Below, one piece after another: positions 35,043 through 43,227 of a stretch of DNA of 64,000 nucleotides; position 1 is the stretch's first letter, and the number at the start of each line of letters is the position of its first letter. This stretch comes from Kribbella pratensis (lineage in GTDB: Bacteria; Actinomycetota; Actinomycetes; Propionibacteriales; Kribbellaceae). The stretch is taken from assembly GCF_004365355.1 (NCBI RefSeq), contig NZ_SODP01000001.1, forward strand, positions 1,247,473 to 1,311,472, in the 5' to 3' direction. The translations under genes were made by a program, and so were the position numbers. The notes under the pieces were generated by a model. That model made no database searches. It saw only the letters and a list, made by a program, of their open reading frames with translations, and had not been told where the DNA came from.

Positions 35043-38000
35043 GTGTTGCTTTTGCTCTCCACCGCCGACACCGACCTGCTCGCGGCCGCCGAGGCCGACG
35101 CCGGCTGGAAGGTCGCGAACCCTGCCCGCCTCGAGTTCGCCGAGCTCGGACCGCTGCTGGACGCCGCCGAGATCGTCGTCGTCCGGCTCCTCGGTGGCCG
35201 CCGGGCGTGGGAAGAGGGTCTCGACGCGGTCCTCGCGTCCGGCAGGCCCGCTGTCGTGGTCAGCGGTGAGGCCGCGCCCGACGCCGAGCTGATGTCGTTG
35301 TCGACCGTGCCGGCCGGTGCGGTGACCGAGGCGCTCGCGTACCTGCGCGAGGGTGGCGCGGACAACCTCCGCAACCTGGCCGGATTCCTGCGGGACACGC
35401 TGCTGCTGACGGGTGACGAGTTCGAGCCGCCGCGCGCGCTCCCGGCGTACGGCCTGCGGGGTACGTACGTCGAGGACGAGCGACCCGTGGTCGGGATCGT
35501 GTACTACCGCGCGCACGAGATCTCCGGCAACACAGCCTTCGTCGACGCGCTCGCCGATGCGGTCGTCGCGGCTGGTGCGCAACCACTCCCGGTGTACTGC
35601 GGGACGCTGCGCGGGCTCGATCCGGCCGAGAACGTCGGGCTGTACGACCTGCTCAGGAAGTGCGACGTACTTGTCACGACGTTGCTCGCAGCCGGCGGGG
35701 CGGTGGCGGCGAATGCGAGTGCCGGTGGTGCGGACGACGCCTGGGATGCCGGCGCGCTGGCGTCGCTCGACATTCCGTTGATCCAGGGGCTCGCGCTGAC
35801 GTCGACCCGCGAGCAGTGGGTCGAGAGCGACGCCGCGGTCAGTCCGCTGGACGCGGCCACGCAGGTGGCGATCCCGGAGTTCGACGGGCGGCTGATCACG
35901 ATCCCGTTCTCGTTCAAGTCGTACGACGCCGACGGGCTGGCGCGCTACGCGCCGGACCTTGAGCGATGCGCGCGGCTGGCCGGGATCGCGGTCGCGCACG
36001 CCCGGCTGCGGCACGTGCCCGCGGCGGAGAAGCGGATCGCGCTGGTGCTGTCGTCGTACCCGACGAAGCATGCGCGGATCGGGAACGCGGTCGGTCTGGA
36101 TACGCCGGCGTCGGCGGTTGTGCTGCTCGGTCAGCTGGAAGCAGCCGGGTATGACCTCGGCGGACTCGATCTCAGTGAGCTGCAGGGCGCGGACGGCGCG
36201 GACGGGCTGATCCACCGCTTGATCGCGGCCGGTGGACACGACGTCGACTGGCTGACCGACGAGCAGCTGGCGAACGCCGTCGCCAAGATCCCGCTGTCCA
36301 CCTACTCCACCTGGTTCGACCGAGTGCCAGAATCGTTGCGCACGGCAATGATCGAGGCATGGGGTGAGGCGCCCGGCGAGTTGTACGTCGACACCTCGGG
36401 CGACGAGCCCGCGATCGCGCTGGCCGCATTGCAGTTCGGAAACGTCGTGCTGATGATCCAGCCGCCGCGGGGCTTCGGCGAGAACCCGGTCGCGATCTAC
36501 CACGATCCGGACATGGCCCCGTCACACCATTACCTGGCGGCGTACCGCTGGCTGGAGGCGTCCCGCGACGAGGGCGGCTTCGGCGCGCAGGCCGTCGTAC
36601 ATCTCGGGAAGCACGGGACGCTGGAATGGCTGCCGGGCAAGGGGATCGGGATGGCCACCGACTGCGCGCCGGACGCGGTGCTCGGGAATCTGCCGATGGT
36701 GTACCCGTTCATCGTCAACGACCCCGGTGAGGGCACGCAGGCTAAGCGGCGGGCGCACGCGACGGTCGTCGACCACCTGGTGCCGCCGATGGCGCGCGCC
36801 GAGACGTACGGCGACATGGCGAAGCTGGAGTACTTGCTGGACGAGTACGCGACGGTGTCCGCGCTGGATCCGGAGAAGGTGCCGACGTTGCGCGCCCAGA
36901 TCTGGACGTTGATCCAGGCGGCGCAGCTGCACCATGATCTGCACACGTCGGAGAAGCCTGAGGACGAGGACTTCGACGAGTTCGTGCTGCATCTCGACGG
37001 GTATCTGTGCGAGATCAAGGACGTGCAGATCCGGGACGGGCTGCACATCCTCGGCGGGGCGCCGCTGGGTGAGGCGCGGGTGAACCTGGTGCTCGCGGTA
37101 CTGCGGGCGCGGCAGCTGTGGGGTGGTTCGTACTCGATCCCGGGGCTGCGGACCGCGCTGGGGAACACGTTCGGCGTGGACGAGGCCGAGCTGCTCGCCA
37201 ACCCGGGCGCGGCGGCCGACCTCGCCGATCTGCCGACGCTGGCCGACCTGCCGGCGGTGAGCGGCGCCGACGGCGTCGATCTGCTCGAGGCGGTCGCACG
37301 CAAGCTCGTGGTCGGGATGGAGACCATGAGCTGGGACGCGACGAAGGTCCCGGTCGTGGTGGCCGAGGTGCTGGGCCGGGACTCTGCAGACGTAGTGCAG
37401 TCGTTGAAGTTCGCCGCCGAGGAGGTGGTGCCGCGCCTGGCACGCACAGGTGATGAGGTGGCGAACGTACTGCGGGCACTCGACGGGCGCTTCATCGAGG
37501 CAGGCCCGTCGGGGTCGCCGACCCGTGGCCTCGTGAACGTGCTCCCGACCGGGCGGAACTTCTACGCCGTCGATCCGAAGGCGATCCCGAGCCGGAACGC
37601 CTGGGACGTCGGCGTCGCGCTCGCGGACTCGCTCCTCGGCCGCCACCAGACAGAGACGGGGGAGTACCCGCGGTCGGTCGGGTTGACGATCTGGGGTACG
37701 TCGGCGATGCGCACGCAGGGTGACGACCTTGCCGAGGTGTTGTGGCTGCTTGGCTGCCGGCCGGTGTGGGACGAGGCGTCGCGGCGGGTGACGAGTTTCG
37801 AGGTGGTCGGGCTGGAGGAGCTCGGCCGGCCGCGGATCGATGTCACGATCCGGATCTCCGGCTTCTTCCGGGACGCGTTCCCGCACGTGGTCGCGCTGCT
37901 CGACGAAGCCGTGCGTACTGTCGCCGCTTTGGACGAGTCCGCCGAGGACAACTTCCTCAAGGCCCACGTCGACGCAGACGTTGCCGCGGGCAACGACGTT

Positions 38001-38735
38001 CGGCAGTCGACGGCCCGGGTCTTCGGATCCAAACCTGGTTCGTACGGCGCCGGCCTGCTGCCGCTCGTCGACGCGCGCAACTGGCGGACCGACGCCGAGC
38101 TGGCCGAGGTGTACGCCGTCTGGGGTGGATACGCGTACGGCAAGGACCTCGACGGCGCGGAGGCCCGCGGTTCGATGGAACGCGCGTACGCCCGGATCCA
38201 GGTCGCGGCGAAGAACGCGGACACCCGCGAGCACGACATCATGGACTCCGACGACTACTTCCAGTACCACGGCGGCATGATCGCGATGGTCCGTCACCTC
38301 ACCGGCTCCAACCCGAAGGCATACGTCGGCGACTCCGCCGTCCCCGCACAGGTGAAGACGCGGACGCTCGAGGAGGAAGCGAAGCGGGTCTTCCGGGCCC
38401 GGGTGGTCAACCCGCGGTGGATGTCCGCGATGCGGCGGCACGGGTACAAGGGCGCGTTCGAGATGGCAGCGACGGTCGACTACCTCTTCGGGTACGACGC
38501 GACCGCGGGCGTGGTCGACGACTGGATGTACGAGACGCTGACCACGGAGTACGTCAAGAACCCGGAGATGGCGGAGTTCTTCCGTAAGTCCAACCCGTGG
38601 GCGCGGCACGGCATCGCGGAACGCTTGCTGGAGGCGGCTCAGCGCGGGCTGTGGGCCGAGCCGTCGGCCGAGGCGCTGGAGACTCTACGGAACGCCGTCC
38701 TTGAGACGGAGGGTGACATCGAGGACCGCGGCTGA
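35043..38735 (+). CDS. cobN: Cobaltochelatase subunit CobN
   Basis: Large subunit of the aerobic ATP-dependent chelatase inserting Co2+ into hydrogenobyrinic acid a,c-diamide, 1230 residues, normal for CobN. Family motifs include PRALPAYGLRGTYVEDERPV, GIVYYRAHEISGNTAF, VHLGKHGTLEWLPGKG, YPFIVNDPGEGTQAKRR and PRIDVTIRISGFFRDAFPH. Its partner AAA+/VWA protein is encoded at 43228. GTG 35043 is chosen because GGGGAAGG lies at correct spacing and the first strand LLLLSTADTDLL follows; the longer ATG-34962 reading overlaps the riboswitch. Expression is probably repressed by B12. Confidence 0.96.
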   Translation: MLLLLSTADTDLLAAAEADAGWKVANPARLEFAELGPLLDAAEIVVVRLLGGRRAWEEGLDAVLASGRPAVVVSGEAAPDAELMSLSTVPAGAVTEALAYLREGGADNLRNLAGFLRDTLLLTGDEFEPPRALPAYGLRGTYVEDERPVVGIVYYRAHEISGNTAFVDALADAVVAAGAQPLPVYCGTLRGLDPAENVGLYDLLRKCDVLVTTLLAAGGAVAANASAGGADDAWDAGALASLDIPLIQGLALTSTREQWVESDAAVSPLDAATQVAIPEFDGRLITIPFSFKSYDADGLARYAPDLERCARLAGIAVAHARLRHVPAAEKRIALVLSSYPTKHARIGNAVGLDTPASAVVLLGQLEAAGYDLGGLDLSELQGADGADGLIHRLIAAGGHDVDWLTDEQLANAVAKIPLSTYSTWFDRVPESLRTAMIEAWGEAPGELYVDTSGDEPAIALAALQFGNVVLMIQPPRGFGENPVAIYHDPDMAPSHHYLAAYRWLEASRDEGGFGAQAVVHLGKHGTLEWLPGKGIGMATDCAPDAVLGNLPMVYPFIVNDPGEGTQAKRRAHATVVDHLVPPMARAETYGDMAKLEYLLDEYATVSALDPEKVPTLRAQIWTLIQAAQLHHDLHTSEKPEDEDFDEFVLHLDGYLCEIKDVQIRDGLHILGGAPLGEARVNLVLAVLRARQLWGGSYSIPGLRTALGNTFGVDEAELLANPGAAADLADLPTLADLPAVSGADGVDLLEAVARKLVVGMETMSWDATKVPVVVAEVLGRDSADVVQSLKFAAEEVVPRLARTGDEVANVLRALDGRFIEAGPSGSPTRGLVNVLPTGRNFYAVDPKAIPSRNAWDVGVALADSLLGRHQTETGEYPRSVGLTIWGTSAMRTQGDDLAEVLWLLGCRPVWDEASRRVTSFEVVGLEELGRPRIDVTIRISGFFRDAFPHVVALLDEAVRTVAALDESAEDNFLKAHVDADVAAGNDVRQSTARVFGSKPGSYGAGLLPLVDARNWRTDAELAEVYAVWGGYAYGKDLDGAEARGSMERAYARIQVAAKNADTREHDIMDSDDYFQYHGGMIAMVRHLTGSNPKAYVGDSAVPAQVKTRTLEEEAKRVFRARVVNPRWMSAMRRHGYKGAFEMAATVDYLFGYDATAGVVDDWMYETLTTEYVKNPEMAEFFRKSNPWARHGIAERLLEAAQRGLWAEPSAEALETLRNAVLETEGDIEDRG

Positions 38736-38747
38736 TTGGGTGGAGGT

Positions 38748-39518
38748 ATGCCCGCTGAGCAGCTCCGAGTCCTGATCACCAACGACGACGGCTATCTCGC
38801 ACCGGGGATCCGCGCGCTCGCGCCGGCGATCGCCGAGCTCGGTTACGACGTGCTCGTGGTCGCGCCGTTACTCGACGAGAGCGGTGTCGGCTCCGCGCGG
38901 GCCGGAATGGTCGGGCGGCCGATCCGGACCGAGTCGGACGTCGAGAACGGCGTCACGTTCACCGGGATCGAGGGGACGCCGGCACTCGCGGTCACGCTGG
39001 CGAACGTCGGAGCGTTCGGGCAGGCCCCGGACCTGGTGCTGTCCGGGATCAATCGCGGGCACAACATCGGCGTACCGATCTTCCACTCCGGGACGGTGGC
39101 CGCGGCGCTGACGGCGGCCGGGCAAGGTACGTCGGCGGTTGCCGTAAGCATCGACTCGGAGGACCCGGGACACTGGTCGACTGCGGCGACGATCGCCGGC
39201 GAGGCCCTCGGCTGGATCGCCGACGAGCCCGCCGGGACGGTGCTGACGATCAACGTCCCCGACCGCCCGCTGGACCGGCTGTCCGGCGTACGGCACGCCT
39301 CGCTGGCCCCGATCAAGCGCTCGCGGATCGTCGGCGCGACCGCTCCGACCGGCGAGCCGATGATCGAACTCGAACCCCCGCGCGCGAACCCTGTCCCCGA
39401 CTCCGACGAGGCCCTCCTCGCCGCCGGCTTCGTCACCGTGACCCCGATCGTCGGCATCCGCGAGGTCAAGGACGACACGGCCGCCACCGCCCTTGCGAAG
39501 CGCCTCGGCTCAGGCTGA
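38748..39518 (+). CDS. surE: 5'/3'-nucleotidase SurE
   Basis: Metal-dependent nucleoside monophosphate phosphatase, 256 residues. LITNDDGYLAPGIRAL supplies the metal-binding Asp pair and SGINRGHNIG the SGxNxGxN motif. The usual VVAP..SG segment reads VVAPLLDESGVGSARAG. GTGGAGG is an ideal ribosome site for ATG 38748. It follows cobN by 12 bases and is probably co-transcribed under the riboswitch, though its link to cobalamin is unclear. Confidence 0.92.
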   Translation: MPAEQLRVLITNDDGYLAPGIRALAPAIAELGYDVLVVAPLLDESGVGSARAGMVGRPIRTESDVENGVTFTGIEGTPALAVTLANVGAFGQAPDLVLSGINRGHNIGVPIFHSGTVAAALTAAGQGTSAVAVSIDSEDPGHWSTAATIAGEALGWIADEPAGTVLTINVPDRPLDRLSGVRHASLAPIKRSRIVGATAPTGEPMIELEPPRANPVPDSDEALLAAGFVTVTPIVGIREVKDDTAATALAKRLGSG

Positions 39519-39634
39519 GTGAGCTCACGCCTGAGGGGGTGTGCCGCAGATCTGAGGGGGGACGCCTGATGCCGGGGGAGTCGACGCCGGGCGACCGTGG
39601 ATGGAAACGGCGATCGACGCCGTGAGGAGGAGTC

Positions 39635-39904
39635 ATGAAGTACATCCACACCCTCGTCGCCATCCCGGTCTTGGCCGGTGGGATCGTTCTGGGGGCGACG
39701 ACCGAGGCCTCGGCGCGTGAGATCGATCCCGAGGCGAGCTACCGCGAGCCGGTCGTGGTCGTCCACGACCCCGGTCCGATGGTCGAGGTTGACGACACGG
39801 GCGCCGAGGCTCTGCAGACCGGTGCCGGCGCGATCGGCGGAGCTGGCATCACGATCGCGGTGCTGTGGGCCTACCGGCGGCGCCAAACGATTCACGCTCA
39901 CTGA
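39635..39904 (+). CDS. Small exported membrane-anchored protein
   Basis: Unrecognised, 89 residues. A signal peptide (MKYIHTLVAIPVLAGGIVLG ... SARE, cleavage near residue 28) leads to a short acidic external segment (VVVVHDPGPMVEVDDTGAE). A C-terminal helix then ends with basic YRRRQTIHAH, giving type I topology. A strong GAGGAG ribosome site precedes the ATG. It overlaps the end of the converging LuxR gene by 7 bases. The codon use and topology support a real gene. Confidence 0.7.
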   Translation: MKYIHTLVAIPVLAGGIVLGATTEASAREIDPEASYREPVVVVHDPGPMVEVDDTGAEALQTGAGAIGGAGITIAVLWAYRRRQTIHAH

Positions 39905-42810
39905 TCGGGTGGCGGCCGTCGCTCTGCGAGGGCTGCGGCTGCCACCCGGCTCGTCGTACCGGTCTTACGGAGAATGTTGGAGACGTGCACGCTGACCGTC
40001 TTGTCGCTGATGAACAGTTCCTTCGCGATCTCACCGTTGGACCGGCCGGCTACCAGGAACGCCAGCACCTCGCGCTCGCGATCGGTGAGCCCTGCCAGTC
40101 GTGGGTCGTGGGTCGCGGGTTCGATCGGCTCCGGCCTGCGGAGATCGATCCGCGACAGGCGCGCCAGCGACTCCACCTCGCGCCGTAGCGGTTCGGCTCC
40201 GAGGTCGACGGCGTGCTGATGGGCCTGACGCAGCAGGGCGCTCGCGGCCGAGGGCAGTCTGCCCTTCAACAGACCGGCCTCGGCGCGCCGCCACTCGGCC
40301 ATCGCCTGGTGCCACCGGTTTCCCGCCGCACGGCTGGTTTCCACAACGTGCTGCCACCGCTCGGGCTGCTCAGGGGCGTCTCGGCAACGGGCCACTTCGG
40401 CGGCGATCAGCGCTTGATCCATCGCCCGGACGTGCTCGCCGCCCAAGGCTTCGGCGAAGGGCTCGTGCGGCCATTCGCCGAGCACGCTGTCGATGTCCCG
40501 CGAGGCCGCGGGACCGTGTGCGCCGTTGTCGCGGGCCACCTCGGCCACGGCGCGAGCGAAGACCGGAAGCACCTCGTCGTCATCCGGCTCGGGATACTCC
40601 AGGACGTACAGCCGCGGGCGTGACCAGGTCACCGCCTCCGCGGCCCTGCCCTCGGCAAGCAGGAGCTCGATACCTATCGCGGTCATCGTCTGGCGGTGTG
40701 CGTTGAAGTCCTCCGACACCAGCTCGAGCACCCGGTCGAAGTGTTGCCTGGCCTCCCCGATCCGGCCGGTCCGCACGGCCAGTAGACACGCGGCCAGGCG
40801 CACGCCGGCTCCGGGGATACCCAGGGAACGCGCGGCCAGTGCCGGACGGAGGAGCGCCGCACATTCGTCCCAACGACCGAGCTCGATCAATTCGTGAGCG
40901 GCCAGGTAAGCGAGGAAATGCGCCCAGATGCCGGCCCCCGCCGCGGTCGCCTCGTCGTACGCCGCGCGGGTGACATCCGCGGCCTCGGTGCGCCGGCCGA
41001 GCGCCCGCAAGGCGATGAAGCGCCACAGGGCAGCGTTGGTCACGGTGTCGACGTCTCCGCACGACCTCGCGAGCTGCACTGACAGATCCGCGTCTGAGAG
41101 CGATTCCAAGGGCGCACGGAAGTCCAGCGCTGCTGCGCGTGCGCAGAGCGCTCTGGCCAGGGCCTGCGGCGAGCCCGATCTGCGTGCGACCCGGACGGCC
41201 TCGGTCGCGTCGTCCACAGCGTTCGGCATGCCGTAGATCGTTTCGGTCTCCGCGAGTTCTGCGAAGGCTACGGCGCGCTCAGCGCAGTCCGGGAAGTTCT
41301 CGGTCAGGGCGATCGCCTCCCGAAGCTTCCCCAGGTCCGCGAGCTCCGGCGTTGTGGACTGGAAGTCGGCGTTGGATCTCTCGACCAGCAACTCGCTCGC
41401 CAGTAAAGGTTCTCGGCTCCGGTCCACGAGGCTGTACGCGTCAGTCAGGAGCGACACGGCGCGCTCCGCGTCGGCGGCCCGCAGGCAGACCGTTGCCGTC
41501 CGCCGCAGCAACGCGATCCGGTCGTCTCGGGACCCGCGGAGGTCTGGCGGTACCTCCGTCCAGAGTGCACTCGCGCGGCGGAGTTGGATGGCCTCTGCGA
41601 CGGGTGCTCGCATCCGCGCCGCCTCGTCGGCCGCCCGGAGCGACCAGCGGTACGTCGCGTCGAGCTGACCCGCCGCTTCGTGGTGCGCCGCCAGATCCGC
41701 CGCAGGCGCAGCGACCGGCAACGATTCGAGGACCCGGACGTAGTCGGTGTGGAGCCCGACCGCCTCGCTCGGCGACAGGCCGTCGTACAGCACCTCGGCC
41801 AGAAGCGGATGGCGGAACCACCAGATCCCAGCGCCCTCGGCACGGACCACACCGCCGACACGCGCCTCGACGAGGCTCGAGGCCACTCGGCCGGCATCGA
41901 TACCGCGGCTGCCTCCGATCGCGGTCAGCACCGCGGACTCGGTGGGGCGGCCGCTCACAGCGAGGAGCCGGGTGACCAGTCGGGCCGGCTCGGACAGGCG
42001 ATGCCATGCGGCTAACAAAGCGTCGCGAAGTGCCGCTGGAACGGACTCCGGGAGCACTCGCTCGGAGCCTGACAATCCCTGGGCCATCAACTCGATCAGG
42101 TACGGATTGCCGTCCGACCTGGCCAGAACCTGGGTCACAAGGTCGACATCAGGGGTTGTGCCGAGCAGGTCTTCGAGTTGGCTGCTGACCGCATCTGCTC
42201 CGAGGCGCTCGAGCCGGATCTCGCCGAAGCGCGGCATCCGTCGCATGTCGGCCAGCCAGGAGTGCAAGGGGTGCCCTTCGGGGCGTTCCTCGGTGCGACA
42301 GGTCGCGAGCAGGGCGAGCCGCTGGTCCCGGAAGCCGGTCAGCAGGTAGGACAGCACGTCGAGTGATGCGATGTCGGCCCACTGCAGGTCGTCGACCACG
42401 ACCACCACAGGCCGGCGTACCGCGATCCGATTCAGCACCATGTCGGCCAGCACCGGCACCCGTGTGCTGTCGACGCTGCCGTCTCCTCCGAATAGGGGCA
42501 GAGCGTCCCTTCCTTCGAGGATCTCGGCCCGCTCCCGAGGTTCGGCCCGAGCCAGCCAGTCCTTCAATATTCCAGTGATCGGTGCGAACGGAACCGAAGC
42601 CCCACCGAAGTGGATGCACGAGCCCCAGAGCACTGTCAGACCTGGATCCCGGCAGACCTCGCGAACCAGCCGGGTCTTTCCGATCCCGGCCTCGCCGTGA
42701 ACGACGACCGCCCGCGGACCGCCGCCTGCGGCATCCCGCAGTACCTCGCCGAGGAACTGTTGTTCCGCAGTGCGCCCGGCGAATCGGTGATCGGGCCGCC
42801 AACCCCCCAT
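39898..42810 (-). CDS. Large LuxR-family (LAL/MalT-like) ATPase regulator
   Basis: Transcription activator of the large ATP-binding LuxR type, 970 residues. The N-terminal ATPase has Walker A VHGEAGIGKTRLVREV (about 38-53) and Walker B VVVVVDDLQWADIASLD near residue 134. A long helical-repeat sensor region follows (about 350-880). The C-terminal HTH (LTDREREVLAFLVAGRSNGE and FISDKTVSVHVSNIL) binds DNA. It lies between the two chelatase genes but on the opposite strand; whether it regulates cobalamin genes is not shown by sequence. Confidence 0.94.
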   Translation of the reverse strand: MGGWRPDHRFAGRTAEQQFLGEVLRDAAGGGPRAVVVHGEAGIGKTRLVREVCRDPGLTVLWGSCIHFGGASVPFAPITGILKDWLARAEPRERAEILEGRDALPLFGGDGSVDSTRVPVLADMVLNRIAVRRPVVVVVDDLQWADIASLDVLSYLLTGFRDQRLALLATCRTEERPEGHPLHSWLADMRRMPRFGEIRLERLGADAVSSQLEDLLGTTPDVDLVTQVLARSDGNPYLIELMAQGLSGSERVLPESVPAALRDALLAAWHRLSEPARLVTRLLAVSGRPTESAVLTAIGGSRGIDAGRVASSLVEARVGGVVRAEGAGIWWFRHPLLAEVLYDGLSPSEAVGLHTDYVRVLESLPVAAPAADLAAHHEAAGQLDATYRWSLRAADEAARMRAPVAEAIQLRRASALWTEVPPDLRGSRDDRIALLRRTATVCLRAADAERAVSLLTDAYSLVDRSREPLLASELLVERSNADFQSTTPELADLGKLREAIALTENFPDCAERAVAFAELAETETIYGMPNAVDDATEAVRVARRSGSPQALARALCARAAALDFRAPLESLSDADLSVQLARSCGDVDTVTNAALWRFIALRALGRRTEAADVTRAAYDEATAAGAGIWAHFLAYLAAHELIELGRWDECAALLRPALAARSLGIPGAGVRLAACLLAVRTGRIGEARQHFDRVLELVSEDFNAHRQTMTAIGIELLLAEGRAAEAVTWSRPRLYVLEYPEPDDDEVLPVFARAVAEVARDNGAHGPAASRDIDSVLGEWPHEPFAEALGGEHVRAMDQALIAAEVARCRDAPEQPERWQHVVETSRAAGNRWHQAMAEWRRAEAGLLKGRLPSAASALLRQAHQHAVDLGAEPLRREVESLARLSRIDLRRPEPIEPATHDPRLAGLTDREREVLAFLVAGRSNGEIAKELFISDKTVSVHVSNILRKTGTTSRVAAAALAERRPPPDQ

Positions 42811-43040
42811 GTGTACTCAGTGAACACCCTCCGACGCGTTGATGGTAGGAACAAGCGTTCGACAGTAACTTCGTTGGTTCCCGAGGCATCTGGCCGGTTG
42901 TCCTAAGGGGACGGCATGAGAGCTGTTCCGGGTGTTCGAGGTCAGCTTGCAGTGTGGTTGCGGGAACGCCACCCGGACGTGGTCCCCGGCGGCGGGGTGT
43001 GAGCCTGGTCGCTGGCGGGACGGGGCGGGTGTGCCATGAT
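42811..43040. other. Intergenic region upstream of LuxR gene and second riboswitch
   Basis: About 230 bases without a convincing gene. It must contain the LuxR gene promoter on the minus strand and the promoter for the second riboswitch on the plus strand. I see no clear operator or terminator here. Confidence 0.5.
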
Positions 43041-43044
43041 CGGG

Positions 43045-43152
43045 CCGACGGTTGTGGAGGAACACCGGTGACCAGCGTGCTGGGAGTCCGGGGCGGTCCC
43101 GCCACTGTGACCGGGTGAAGGTGCCCGGGAGCCAGGACATCCGCAGTCGTCC
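43045..43152 (+). ncRNA. Cobalamin riboswitch controlling chelatase/cobO/cobB operon
   Basis: GGAGGAACACCGGTG (43056-43070) and GGCGGTCCCGCCACTGTGAC (43092-43111) are AdoCbl-aptamer core sequences and GAGCCAGGACATCCGC (43129-43144) is the B12 box. A variable arm (ACCAGCGTGCTGG) is longer than in the cobN copy. The structural gene starts about 75 bases further on, leaving room for a regulatory hairpin over the GAAGGGA ribosome site. It probably shuts the operon when B12 is ample. Confidence 0.93.
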
Positions 43153-43227
43153 GCCGGGCCGCGATGCGGGCCGGCGTACCAGGCGTGGCGGGCGTGGACA
43201 CCCGCTCGACGAAGGGACCCACCGCCG

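Noticed and set aside
36522..38609. Long reverse-strand open frame opposite cobN
   Set aside because: Composition typical of antisense reading of a GC-rich gene, and cobN on the other strand is fully conserved.
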